A DNA stretch of 6,394 nucleotides from Flavobacterium sp. GTDB lineage: Bacteria > Bacteroidota > Bacteroidia > Flavobacteriales > Flavobacteriaceae. The notes under the pieces were generated by a model. It was not told the DNA's origin. It ran no database searches and saw only the letters and a program-made list of their open reading frames with translations. Positions 1-5,907 of the stretch are shown here, piece by piece. Made by a program: the position numbers and the translations under genes. The stretch spans positions 1 to 6,394 of the forward strand of contig NZ_DQDX01000045.1 of assembly GCF_003525665.1 (NCBI RefSeq), written 5' to 3'. Every line of letters begins with the position of its first letter. Position 1 is the stretch's first letter.

Positions 1-120
1 GAAAAATTTTCAACAAAATAATCTTGTGTTTTAGTTTATTGCATTCGAAAAAAATCACTTCTAAAAACATAAAAAAAGTGTCAAATAGTTAAATATTTTA
101 GTAATCCTTTTTTCATTTCA

Positions 121-149
121 AAACTAAAAGTATCTTTGATAAACTAAAA
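121..149 (+). repeat. Direct repeat AAACTAAAA flanking the -7 box
   Basis: The 9-base word AAACTAAAA occurs at 121-129 and again at 141-149, exactly 20 bases apart (about two helical turns), with the -7 promoter box between them. A reverse-complement copy, TTTTAGTTT, lies at 29-37. The repeats are directly visible. A role as binding sites for a regulator is inference, and the AT-rich background makes chance possible. Confidence 0.35.
131..138 (+). promoter_or_regulatory. Bacteroidota-type -7 promoter element for the Bax inhibitor-1 family gene
   Basis: TATCTTTG matches the Bacteroidota -7 consensus TAnnTTTG exactly and ends 20 bases before the ATG at 159, which implies a short leader of roughly 13-15 bases. 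No TTG is present at the usual -33 spacing; that stretch is mostly T. The box is flanked by two direct copies of AAACTAAAA (121-129 and 141-149). Confidence 0.6.
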
Positions 150-158
150 TTATTATTT

Positions 159-917
159 ATGGAATCAAAAAATCCCTTTTTTAAATCTAAAGGTTTTACC
201 AACACTTCTGCAGCCAATGACCATTCTTCTGTAGTTATTGATTATAACGACACAATGACGGTTTCTGGAACGATAAACAAAAGTTTTATATTGTTGTTGT
301 TATTAGTTGCAACGGCATTAGTAACTTGGAATTTAGCTTTCAACGGATACAACCCAATGCTTTTAACTATTGGTGGAGCAGTTATTGGTTTGATTTTAGT
401 TGTTGTTGCGTCGTTTAAACCGCATCTTTCTACTTATTTAGCGCCAGCTTACGCACTTTTTGAAGGTTTATTTATTGGAGGAATATCGGCAATTTTTGAA
501 GCGATGTATCCAGGAATTGTAATTCAAGCGGTTGGTGGAACGTTTGTAACATTCGTAGTTTGTTTTGCTTTATACAAATATAAAATTGTTCAAGTTACCG
601 AGAAATTTAAATCGGTAGTTATTGCAGCAACTTTGGCCATTGGAGTTTATTATTTGATTTCTTGGTTGCTAACGATGTTTACAAGCTTTCAACCAGTACA
701 TTATGGTAATTCTATGATGAGTATCGGAATTAGTGTTTTTGTAATTGTAATTGCGGCTTTAAACTTATTTTTAGATTTTGATCAAATAGAAAAAGGTGCA
801 CAAGAGCGCATGCCAAAATTTATGGAATGGTTTGGTGCCATGGGATTAATGGTAACTCTAGTTTGGTTATACATTGAATTCTTACGTTTATTATCTAAAC
901 TTTCAAGTAGAGATTAA
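159..917 (+). CDS. Bax inhibitor-1/YccA family membrane protein
   Basis: Seven hydrophobic segments are visible at about residues 42-60, 67-84, 92-114, 118-138, 150-172, 186-206 and 223-245, after a soluble N-terminus of about 40 residues that begins MESKNPFF. The signature is the C-terminal part: LDFDQIEKG (205-213), then MPKFMEWFGAMGL and LVWLYIEFLRLL, typical of the bacterial Bax inhibitor-1-like subgroup. The length of 252 residues is normal for that subgroup. Family members are inner-membrane proteins; characterised relatives include the pH-sensitive calcium leak channel YetJ of Bacillus and the FtsH-interacting YccA of E. coli. The role of this subgroup in Bacteroidota is not established. 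The ATG at 159 fits the promoter at 131-138. The gene stands alone and is followed by a strong terminator. The family call is firm; any ion-channel function is inference. Confidence 0.93.
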   Translation: MESKNPFFKSKGFTNTSAANDHSSVVIDYNDTMTVSGTINKSFILLLLLVATALVTWNLAFNGYNPMLLTIGGAVIGLILVVVASFKPHLSTYLAPAYALFEGLFIGGISAIFEAMYPGIVIQAVGGTFVTFVVCFALYKYKIVQVTEKFKSVVIAATLAIGVYYLISWLLTMFTSFQPVHYGNSMMSIGISVFVIVIAALNLFLDFDQIEKGAQERMPKFMEWFGAMGLMVTLVWLYIEFLRLLSKLSSRD

Positions 918-936
918 TCAAAATAGTATAAAATAG

Positions 937-972
937 AAAAGGTGTCAAATTTAATATTTGACACCTTTTTTT
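937..972. terminator. Intrinsic terminator between convergent genes
   Basis: A perfect 14-base-pair stem (arms 937-950 and 956-969, core GGTGTCAAAT) encloses a 5-base loop and runs into seven T residues at 966-972. It lies 19 bases after the stop of the Bax inhibitor gene and 16 bases beyond the stop of the convergent PAS gene. The sequence on the far side is also A-rich on the + strand, so the hairpin can plausibly terminate transcription from both directions. Confidence 0.9.
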
Positions 973-988
973 ATGTTTTAAAGCGATT

Positions 989-1504
989 TTAAGCAGCGAT
1001 TTTCTCGAATGCTATGAAGTTAGTCAGTTTGCCTTTTGTGTTAAAGACAGGATATCCTTTAATGTGACATTTGTAAATGGAACCGTCTTTACAGTAGTTT
1101 ATAATTACTTTCTCAAATGGTTTTTGTTCTTTAACTGCAATACTAATTTCTCTAGATATTTTATCGTTAGTCAGTTTTCCTTGGAACATTTTTGGTGAAT
1201 TACCAATAACTTCCTCTGGAACATAACCATTCATTTCTACAATATTTTTCGATGCAAAAACTATTTTCAAACTCGCATCAGTAACCACAATTACAGTATC
1301 ATCTTGTAATTGTTCGTTAAAAGACCATGTAGTTTTCCATTTATTTTGTGCGACTATAGTTTCTAATAAACTTGTATCACCAACCGAATTTCTAATTTTA
1401 CCAAAAAATGAAGTATAGAAACTCCAAGAGCTTAATGGTAAACTCATCAAATTCATATTGTTATGATACCTCGCAACTGCCTTTTCATATTCTTTAAATT
1501 CCAT
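989..1504 (-). CDS. Single-domain PAS protein (LOV-like sequence without photoactive Cys)
   Basis: This 171-residue soluble protein has one PAS domain at about residues 68-170 and an N-terminal stretch of about 65 residues that I do not recognise. The PAS core shows VTDASLKIVFASK, a Gly-Tyr-x-Pro-Glu-Glu turn, GNSPKMFQG (101-109), NYCKDGSIY (136-144) and GKLTNFIAFEK near the end. These align with the LOV blocks GxNCRFLQG, NYxxDGxxFWN and FIGVQ. However, the photoactive Cys position is Pro104, and several flavin-contacting polar positions differ, so flavin photochemistry is unlikely. There is no kinase, GGDEF, helix-turn-helix or other output domain; the chain ends with the PAS fold. It probably acts as a sensor or binding module in trans, but ligand and partner cannot be read from sequence. 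The ATG at 1504 sits 17 bases after a perfect -7 box. It is convergent with the Bax inhibitor gene. Confidence 0.85.
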   Translation of the reverse strand: MEFKEYEKAVARYHNNMNLMSLPLSSWSFYTSFFGKIRNSVGDTSLLETIVAQNKWKTTWSFNEQLQDDTVIVVTDASLKIVFASKNIVEMNGYVPEEVIGNSPKMFQGKLTNDKISREISIAVKEQKPFEKVIINYCKDGSIYKCHIKGYPVFNTKGKLTNFIAFEKIAA

Positions 1505-1521
1505 AACTCTTAAATTTGAGG

Positions 1522-1529
1522 CAAATATA
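1522..1529 (-). promoter_or_regulatory. -7 promoter element for the PAS gene
   Basis: On the - strand this reads TATATTTG, an exact TAnnTTTG match, 17 bases before the ATG at 1504. No convincing -33 TTG is seen. Two small inverted repeats (1539-1559 and 1562-1574) lie just upstream, where regulators could bind. Confidence 0.6.
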
Positions 1530-1538
1530 TAATGATTT

Positions 1539-1559
1539 CTGTAAGTCTTTCATTTACAG
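1539..1559. repeat. Inverted repeat upstream of the PAS promoter
   Basis: CTGTAA (1539-1544) and TTACAG (1554-1559) form a 6-base-pair inverted repeat around a 9-base spacer. It lies between the dinB stop and the PAS -7 box. There is no T tract after it on the - strand, so it is a poor candidate for a dinB terminator. An operator role is speculative. Confidence 0.3.
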
Positions 1560-1561
1560 CT

Positions 1562-1574
1562 AAAGTTTAACTTT
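1562..1574. repeat. 13-base palindrome after dinB
   Basis: AAAGTT and AACTTT flank a single T, giving a perfect odd-centred palindrome 11 bases beyond the dinB stop and about 35-45 bases upstream of the PAS -7 box. It may be a regulator site for the PAS gene, or chance in AT-rich DNA. Confidence 0.3.
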
Positions 1575-1585
1575 TGTTGAAGTGA

Positions 1586-2668
1586 TTAAAACTCAAATCG
1601 CAACTGCACAACCACCGTTTTCTTTACTTCGGTATTTAAATTATTTAATGAAATGCCTAAAAGTCGCACCGATTCCTTCATTCGTTCTTGATATAACAAT
1701 TCTTTGGCGGTTTCAAACAGCAATCCTTTATCTGCAATGAAATAAGGCAAGGTTTTACTTCTTGTTTGGGTTGTAAAATCGCTGTATTTTATTTTTAAAG
1801 TAACGGTTTTCCCAGATATATTGTAGCGTTTTAAACGATTTTCAAGTTCCGATGCGATTCTTTCTAGTTTGTCTAACATAAAAATTTCTGAAGTCAGATT
1901 TTCGTTAAACGTATGTTCGGCCGCAACCGATTTAGAAACTCTGTTGGGTTTTACTTCGCTGTAATGATTTCCTCGAACGATATTGTAGTAAAATCCGCCA
2001 CTTTTTCCGAAATGCTGTTCTAGATATTCTTTGGTTTTTGATTTCAAATCTTTTCCGGTAAAGATTCCGTGTTGGTACATTTTTTCTTTAGTAACTTTCC
2101 CAATTCCGTAGAATTTTTTAATGTCTAATTGTTCGAGAAAAGCTTCAACTTCATCTGGATTAACTGTTTTTTGTCCGTTGGGTTTGTTGTAATCAGATGC
2201 AATTTTGGCAACAAATTTATTAACCGAAATTCCAGCCGAAGCTGTTAATCCGACTTCATCAAAAATTCGTTGTCTGATTTCTTGAGCGATTAAAGTGGCG
2301 CTCGGATTTCCTTTTTTATTTTGAGTTACATCAAGATAAGCTTCGTCGAGCGAAAGTGGTTCAACCAAATCGGTATAATCGAGGAAAATCTTTCTAATTT
2401 GTTTCGAAATTTCTTTATAGCGATCAAATCTTGGTCGGACAAATATTAAATCGGGACAATTTCTTGCTGCTTGAACGCCACTCATTGCACTTCTTACACC
2501 AAATTTTCGAGCTTCATAACTTGCCGCTGAAACTACTCCACGAATTTCACTTCCACCAACCGCAAGTGGCTTTCCTTTAAGTTCAGGATTGTCCATTTGT
2601 TCCACCGAAGCATAGAAAGCGTCCATGTCTACATGAATTATTTTTCGATAAACAACCTCTGTTTCCAT
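1586..2668 (-). CDS. dinB: DNA polymerase IV (Y-family translesion polymerase)
   Basis: This is a full-length, 360-residue Y-family polymerase that copies past damaged template bases at low fidelity. The palm motif IIHVDMDAFYASVE (10-23) supplies metal-binding Asp14, and SLDEAYLD (106-113) supplies Asp108 and Glu109, matching Asp8, Asp103 and Glu104 of E. coli Pol IV. The steric-gate position is Tyr19 (Phe13 in E. coli), so ribonucleotide exclusion is expected. The finger motif SYEARKFGVRSAM (50-62) is intact. The helix-hairpin-helix region around GIGKVTKEKM and the little-finger domain follow. The last six residues, QLRFEF (355-360), look like a beta-clamp binding peptide. The ATG at 2668 is 7 bases after the stop of the upstream membrane gene, with no promoter between them, so the two are probably co-transcribed. 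I see no recognisable LexA-type operator. No clear terminator follows the gene. Confidence 0.97.
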   Translation of the reverse strand: METEVVYRKIIHVDMDAFYASVEQMDNPELKGKPLAVGGSEIRGVVSAASYEARKFGVRSAMSGVQAARNCPDLIFVRPRFDRYKEISKQIRKIFLDYTDLVEPLSLDEAYLDVTQNKKGNPSATLIAQEIRQRIFDEVGLTASAGISVNKFVAKIASDYNKPNGQKTVNPDEVEAFLEQLDIKKFYGIGKVTKEKMYQHGIFTGKDLKSKTKEYLEQHFGKSGGFYYNIVRGNHYSEVKPNRVSKSVAAEHTFNENLTSEIFMLDKLERIASELENRLKRYNISGKTVTLKIKYSDFTTQTRSKTLPYFIADKGLLFETAKELLYQERMKESVRLLGISLNNLNTEVKKTVVVQLRFEF

Positions 2669-2675
2669 AATGCAA

Positions 2676-4703
2676 TTACTTGTCTTTTACAGGAAAGAAA
2701 AATGACGTTGGATGCAATTTAAAATGCAACCAAATTGATTTTGTAAGTTCTGCAAACTCCGATATTGGAATATTTCTAGATCGAAATGCCAAACCTAAAG
2801 ATAATAAAAAACTAACTATAAAATTCATAAAACCAATAATTCCGATGCCAAGAATGGACCAAAAAATCGTCCATCCAGTAACGAAAAAGTTCTGACCGTA
2901 TAATCCTAATGCAAAGTTTCCGCTGGCAAAAGTGATGTGTCGAATGTCTAAATTTAATCCGAGAAATAATCCTATTGAAGCCGTACTTCCAAGAAAAACA
3001 CCAAACCAACCGTTGGAAACTACTCCAGCCCAATTTCTTTCGAACCAATTGGCGATAGAAGTTGTTCTTTTTTTACCCAAACTCATTTTCAGAATTGGAT
3101 GCTCTTGAATTCGATAAAACAACTGATTGTGTTTGCTTTTATTAGAAACATTACCCGAAATTATTCCAGATAAAAAGAGAAAAACACCAGCAATAGCAGC
3201 ATGAAAAATCGCAGCCGAATGAATCGGACTTAAATCTTGCAACAATTTACCCGATTTTACAAAGGCTATATTTACATCGAAAGTGATATCAACCAACCAA
3301 ATTATCAACATTGAAACTGGAAAAGCGACAAAAACATTTCCGATGAAAGCGATAAATTGCGAACGAAATAATCTTGCAAATAATCGTGCAAACGAAATGT
3401 GTTTGTTTTCGTGTTTGTTTCTTTTTTTCATACCTGATTCCAACGCCGAAGTAATTGTCGCTGCAGTCATTGCTGGCTGTTTTGTAGCCAAGGTAAATCC
3501 GAATAAGTAAATCGCAATAAACCCGAGCGCATAATTTAAACTGTACAAAACGGCATGGTTGAAATCGCTTGCTTCGACTGACGATAAAAGCAATTTAAAG
3601 ACGCATAAAAATCCTACTATCAATCCGCCACCAGAAGCAGCTTTTAGCATTGAAAAATACTCGCTTTTAGATTCTGTAATATAATGTTCGCCAGTTTTTG
3701 CAGTATGTTGTGTGATTTCATAAGACAATAACTGCGTGCTTTCGCCTATTAATTGCCTAACATTATTTTTATAACAATTGAATTTTATTAGTTTTAAAGC
3801 CAACTGAATCGAGTTATTTCGTCTGTCGTTAACATTGTTTACAACCAGTAAAGGCAACAAAATTTTAAGTCGATGCAATTGCTGTCTAATGCGCAACAAA
3901 CTTTGATTTACTCGAATTGAAATTCCGAATTTAGAGCTATTATTAAAAGCTTTATCTACATAATCTTCACATTGTTTATGAAGCACCAAAGCTTGTTTAA
4001 AATGTTCATCATCAGAATTTGTGTGATGTGCTTCACCCAGTTTTATATCAGAAAAAATGGCATGCAATTCTTTTTCGAATGCTACAAACGGACTTTCAAG
4101 ACCTTCATATTCTGGTGTCATCATAAGAACTTCGGTATCCATTGCGCGACCGCTCATTCTTTGAGAAAGTAATCCGATAGTATTCATTAATTCGGATAAA
4201 GGCGATTTTTCTTCAATGGACGAATGTAAATCGGTGAAAAACAACAAATCAAATAACTGGTTTAGTTCTTCCGATGGTATTTTGTTAATCCAAATAGCAT
4301 CGGAACTTCGATAAAAAACCTGGTTTAAAACAAATTCTAAAGTATCACTTTGTGGCTGAAACGGTAAAAATTTGGCAATAATTCGCTTTTTTACTTCATA
4401 AATAAATTCTGGATTTTGAAGAATTCCAGCATCCGAAAGGAAATTACTAAATTTTCTGTCTTTTAATAAATTATAAATATAATCTTGAAAAAGTTGTTTC
4501 TGATTGGGATTTTGTTCTAGAAAAAGAAGTAATTTTGAAATAGAAACAACACTAACTTTTTTAGGATGTTTTGGTCGAAACAAGTGAATTAAATCTACCA
4601 AAAAATAGAGTTCGTCACCTGACAGAATAGCATTATTTGAAAAATAATTATCAAATAACTTTTCAAGTGACATGGGAACTTTAAATTTATGGCGTAAATT
4701 CAT
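2676..4703 (-). CDS. Gcr/SpecificRecomb family multi-pass membrane protein ('site-specific recombinase')
   Basis: This 675-residue protein has a soluble, mainly helical N-terminal half (about 1-350) and a C-terminal half with about six or seven hydrophobic segments near 357-376, 385-404, 449-470, 494-517, 566-583 and 610-640. The diagnostic stretch is LATKQPAMTAATI (405-417), followed by HAAIAGVFLFLSGIISG (501-517), FASGNFALGLYG (592-603) and a C-terminal HPTSFFFP (664-671). These match the family usually labelled site-specific recombinase, after Neisseria Gcr. I see no serine- or tyrosine-recombinase catalytic pattern, and the membrane topology argues against that role, so the label should be treated as historical. 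The ATG at 4703 is preceded by a good -7 box; Met11 (codon at 4671-4673) is an alternative start. It is the first gene of a likely operon with dinB, 7 bases downstream. Family assignment is firm; function is unknown. Confidence 0.88.
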   Translation of the reverse strand: MNLRHKFKVPMSLEKLFDNYFSNNAILSGDELYFLVDLIHLFRPKHPKKVSVVSISKLLLFLEQNPNQKQLFQDYIYNLLKDRKFSNFLSDAGILQNPEFIYEVKKRIIAKFLPFQPQSDTLEFVLNQVFYRSSDAIWINKIPSEELNQLFDLLFFTDLHSSIEEKSPLSELMNTIGLLSQRMSGRAMDTEVLMMTPEYEGLESPFVAFEKELHAIFSDIKLGEAHHTNSDDEHFKQALVLHKQCEDYVDKAFNNSSKFGISIRVNQSLLRIRQQLHRLKILLPLLVVNNVNDRRNNSIQLALKLIKFNCYKNNVRQLIGESTQLLSYEITQHTAKTGEHYITESKSEYFSMLKAASGGGLIVGFLCVFKLLLSSVEASDFNHAVLYSLNYALGFIAIYLFGFTLATKQPAMTAATITSALESGMKKRNKHENKHISFARLFARLFRSQFIAFIGNVFVAFPVSMLIIWLVDITFDVNIAFVKSGKLLQDLSPIHSAAIFHAAIAGVFLFLSGIISGNVSNKSKHNQLFYRIQEHPILKMSLGKKRTTSIANWFERNWAGVVSNGWFGVFLGSTASIGLFLGLNLDIRHITFASGNFALGLYGQNFFVTGWTIFWSILGIGIIGFMNFIVSFLLSLGLAFRSRNIPISEFAELTKSIWLHFKLHPTSFFFPVKDK

Positions 4704-4720
4704 GTAGGATTTTATTAATA

Positions 4721-4751
4721 TTGTAAAAATACAATTTCAAAGTTAGAATTG
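4721..4751 (+). promoter_or_regulatory. Possible weak promoter for the CYTH gene
   Basis: TTG at 4721-4723 is followed after 20 bases by TAGAATTG (4744-4751), one mismatch from TAnnTTTG. TAAACTTG (4754-4761) is an alternative -7 with one mismatch, 31 bases before the ATG at 4793. The first candidate overlaps the divergent -7 box at 4738-4745 by two bases. Both are weak matches. Confidence 0.3.
4738..4745 (-). promoter_or_regulatory. -7 promoter element for the membrane gene-dinB operon
   Basis: On the - strand this reads TAACTTTG, an exact TAnnTTTG match, 34 bases before the ATG at 4703, implying a leader of about 25-30 bases. A small hairpin, ATTGTA/TACAAT with an AAAA loop (4720-4735), falls at or just after the predicted transcription start. 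No matching -33 TTG was found. Confidence 0.55.
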
Positions 4752-4792
4752 TGTAAACTTGTTCCTAAAAATAACATCAAATTTTATTAAAA

Positions 4793-5260
4793 ATGATTGA
4801 AATAGAACGTAAATATTTGGTTACTTCATTAGCATTCAAAAACGAATACTACACGAAAAACGAAATTGCACAAGGTTATTTATCGTCTAATCCTGAACGA
4901 ACCGTTCGCGTGAGAATTAAAGGAAACAAAGGCTACTTAACGATAAAAGGGATTGGAAACGAAAGTGGCGCTTCTAGATTTGAATGGGAAAAAGAAATAG
5001 AACTTAACGAAGCAAAACAGCTTTTAAAATTATGCGAAAAAGGCGTAATTGAAAAAACGAGATACGAAGTAAAATCGGGAAATCACATTATTGAAGTTGA
5101 TGAATTTCACGGCGATAATAACGGATTAATCATTGCTGAAATCGAACTAGAAAACGAAAATGAATCAATAGAAAAACCACATTGGTTAGGCAATGAAGTC
5201 ACCAATGACGAACGTTATTACAATTCGTATATAAGTTTAAATCCGTTTAAAAACTGGTAA
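4793..5260 (+). CDS. CYTH-domain protein (triphosphate tunnel metalloenzyme)
   Basis: The whole 155-residue protein is one CYTH domain. It opens with the defining ExExK motif in MIEIERKYLV (Glu3, Glu5, Lys7). Further tunnel residues are visible: RVR (Arg39, Arg41), TIKG (Lys52), FEWEKE (Glu64, Glu66), Lys88 and Arg90, VDEFHG (Asp103, Glu104), then GL and AEIEL (Glu116, Glu118). Members bind a triphosphate inside an eight-strand beta tunnel with divalent metal. The stand-alone short bacterial forms that have been studied are mostly inorganic triphosphatases, though the superfamily also holds class IV adenylate cyclases and thiamine triphosphatases. No CHAD domain is fused or adjacent. Triphosphatase is the best guess; the substrate cannot be settled from sequence. 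The ATG at 4793 puts the ExExK motif at the very N-terminus, as expected. The stop directly abuts the stop of the convergent RlpA-like gene. Confidence 0.93.
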   Translation: MIEIERKYLVTSLAFKNEYYTKNEIAQGYLSSNPERTVRVRIKGNKGYLTIKGIGNESGASRFEWEKEIELNEAKQLLKLCEKGVIEKTRYEVKSGNHIIEVDEFHGDNNGLIIAEIELENENESIEKPHWLGNEVTNDERYYNSYISLNPFKNW

Positions 5261-5788
5261 TTATTTTTGAAGAATTTCCAAAGTTACATTTACTTTTCCC
5301 GAGTTTTTGTTTCCGGCAATTGTTGTAAATGCCTTTTTAGAAAGGTCAATTTCTCTTCCTTTTACAAATGGTCCGCGATCTGTAATTTCAACAAAAACTG
5401 ATTTACCGTTGGCTTCATTTGTAACCTTTACAATGGTTCCGAATGGTAATTTTTTGTGCGCTGCGGTTAATTTATTCATGTTATAAACTTTCCCACTTGC
5501 TGTTCTTTTATTGTGAAATCTATCGGCATAATACGAAGCGTGCGCGTTCTTTTTATACGGTTTAAACTTTCCTTGATAAGCAATGACGCTATCAATTTCA
5601 AGTTCTAAATCGGTTGTGAACTTCGACTTTTTTACCGTGTCTTGATTCTTTTTTACTTCTTGTTTATTCTTGGGTTCTTGTTTTTTGTCAATTGGAGTTT
5701 TTACATTAAAGCTGTATGTAAAAAGAGCAATTATGGACATGACAAGAATACTTACTTTTGATTTTTGCATAATTAAAATTTTTTGCAT
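5261..5788 (-). CDS. RlpA-like septal ring lytic transglycosylase family protein
   Basis: An N-terminal hydrophobic segment (about residues 12-27) looks like a signal peptide or membrane anchor; there is no lipobox Cys. A Lys/Gln/Glu-rich linker (about 30-56) leads to the double-psi beta-barrel (about 81-173), with HASYYADRF (83-91), TASGKVYN (96-103), LTAAHKKLPFGT (107-118), ITDRGPF (135-141) and GREIDLSKKAF (144-154). RlpA proteins act on peptidoglycan, in Pseudomonas cleaving glycan strands lacking stem peptides at the septum. His111 and Asp137 sit at expected active-site positions, but the expected Glu in the TASGE block is Lys100, so activity is uncertain. No SPOR domain is present, giving a short form of 175 residues. 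Two starts are possible: Met1 (5788) and Met7 (codon 5768-5770); the latter gives a more classical signal peptide and a more usual leader length. The 3' end abuts the CYTH gene. Confidence 0.88.
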   Translation of the reverse strand: MQKILIMQKSKVSILVMSIIALFTYSFNVKTPIDKKQEPKNKQEVKKNQDTVKKSKFTTDLELEIDSVIAYQGKFKPYKKNAHASYYADRFHNKRTASGKVYNMNKLTAAHKKLPFGTIVKVTNEANGKSVFVEITDRGPFVKGREIDLSKKAFTTIAGNKNSGKVNVTLEILQK

Positions 5789-5799
5789 TATCGGTAAAA

Positions 5800-5808
5800 C
5801 AAAGACTA
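5800..5808 (-). promoter_or_regulatory. Imperfect -7 promoter element for the RlpA-like gene
   Basis: The - strand reads TAGTCTTTG: TA and TTTG separated by three bases instead of two. It would leave 11 bases to the ATG at 5788 or 29 bases to the ATG at 5770. The other promoters in this window leave 17-34 bases, which favours the internal start if this box is used. Confidence 0.35.
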
Positions 5809-5872
5809 TGCCTTAAAAGAAAATTCTTTGTAGAATAAGTTCGCTTTACTTAAATTTAATTTTTAAGTCGCT

Positions 5873-5895
5873 AAAAAAAGTCCTTTTCAGGACTT
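5873..5895 (-). terminator. Intrinsic terminator after the four-helix membrane gene
   Basis: On the - strand AAGTCCT pairs with AGGACTT (arms 5889-5895 and 5878-5884) around a 4-base loop, and transcription then runs into a T tract (complement of A residues 5873-5879). It begins 12 bases after the stop codon at 5908-5910. A T run at 5900-5906 on the + strand could allow function in the other direction, but no + strand gene reads into it. Confidence 0.82.
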
Positions 5896-5907
5896 ATTAT
5901 TTTTTTA

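Noticed and set aside
1..71. Possible end of an upstream gene (short + strand frames stopping at 21 or 34) or start of a divergent gene (- strand ATG at 69-71, open to the window edge)
   Set aside because: Only 7-23 codons are visible in very AT-rich DNA, with no recognisable residues or promoter; neither can be supported.
78..86. GTGTCAAAT shared with the terminator stem at 942-950
   Set aside because: Only nine bases match, there is no matching second arm near 78-86, and it does not form a hairpin, so a remnant terminator is not supported.
2680..2895. 71-codon + strand open frame beneath the large membrane gene
   Set aside because: It is antisense to the well-supported Gcr/SpecificRecomb family coding region, has no recognisable domain and no promoter.
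2812..3048. 78-codon - strand open frame in another frame of the membrane gene
   Set aside because: Frame-shifted shadow of the real gene with atypical Trp/His/Arg-rich composition.
3283..3510. 75-codon + strand open frame
   Set aside because: Its sequence is the antisense image of the conserved membrane-gene region encoding ATKQPAMTAAT; it shows no features of its own.
3972..4172. 66-codon + strand open frame
   Set aside because: Antisense shadow of the N-terminal half of the membrane gene, Cys/Phe/His-rich, with no family resemblance.
5848..5868. ACTTAAA/TTTAAGT inverted repeat upstream of the RlpA-like gene
   Set aside because: Nearly all A and T with a 7-base loop; weak stem and no T tract, so not called as a terminator or operator.
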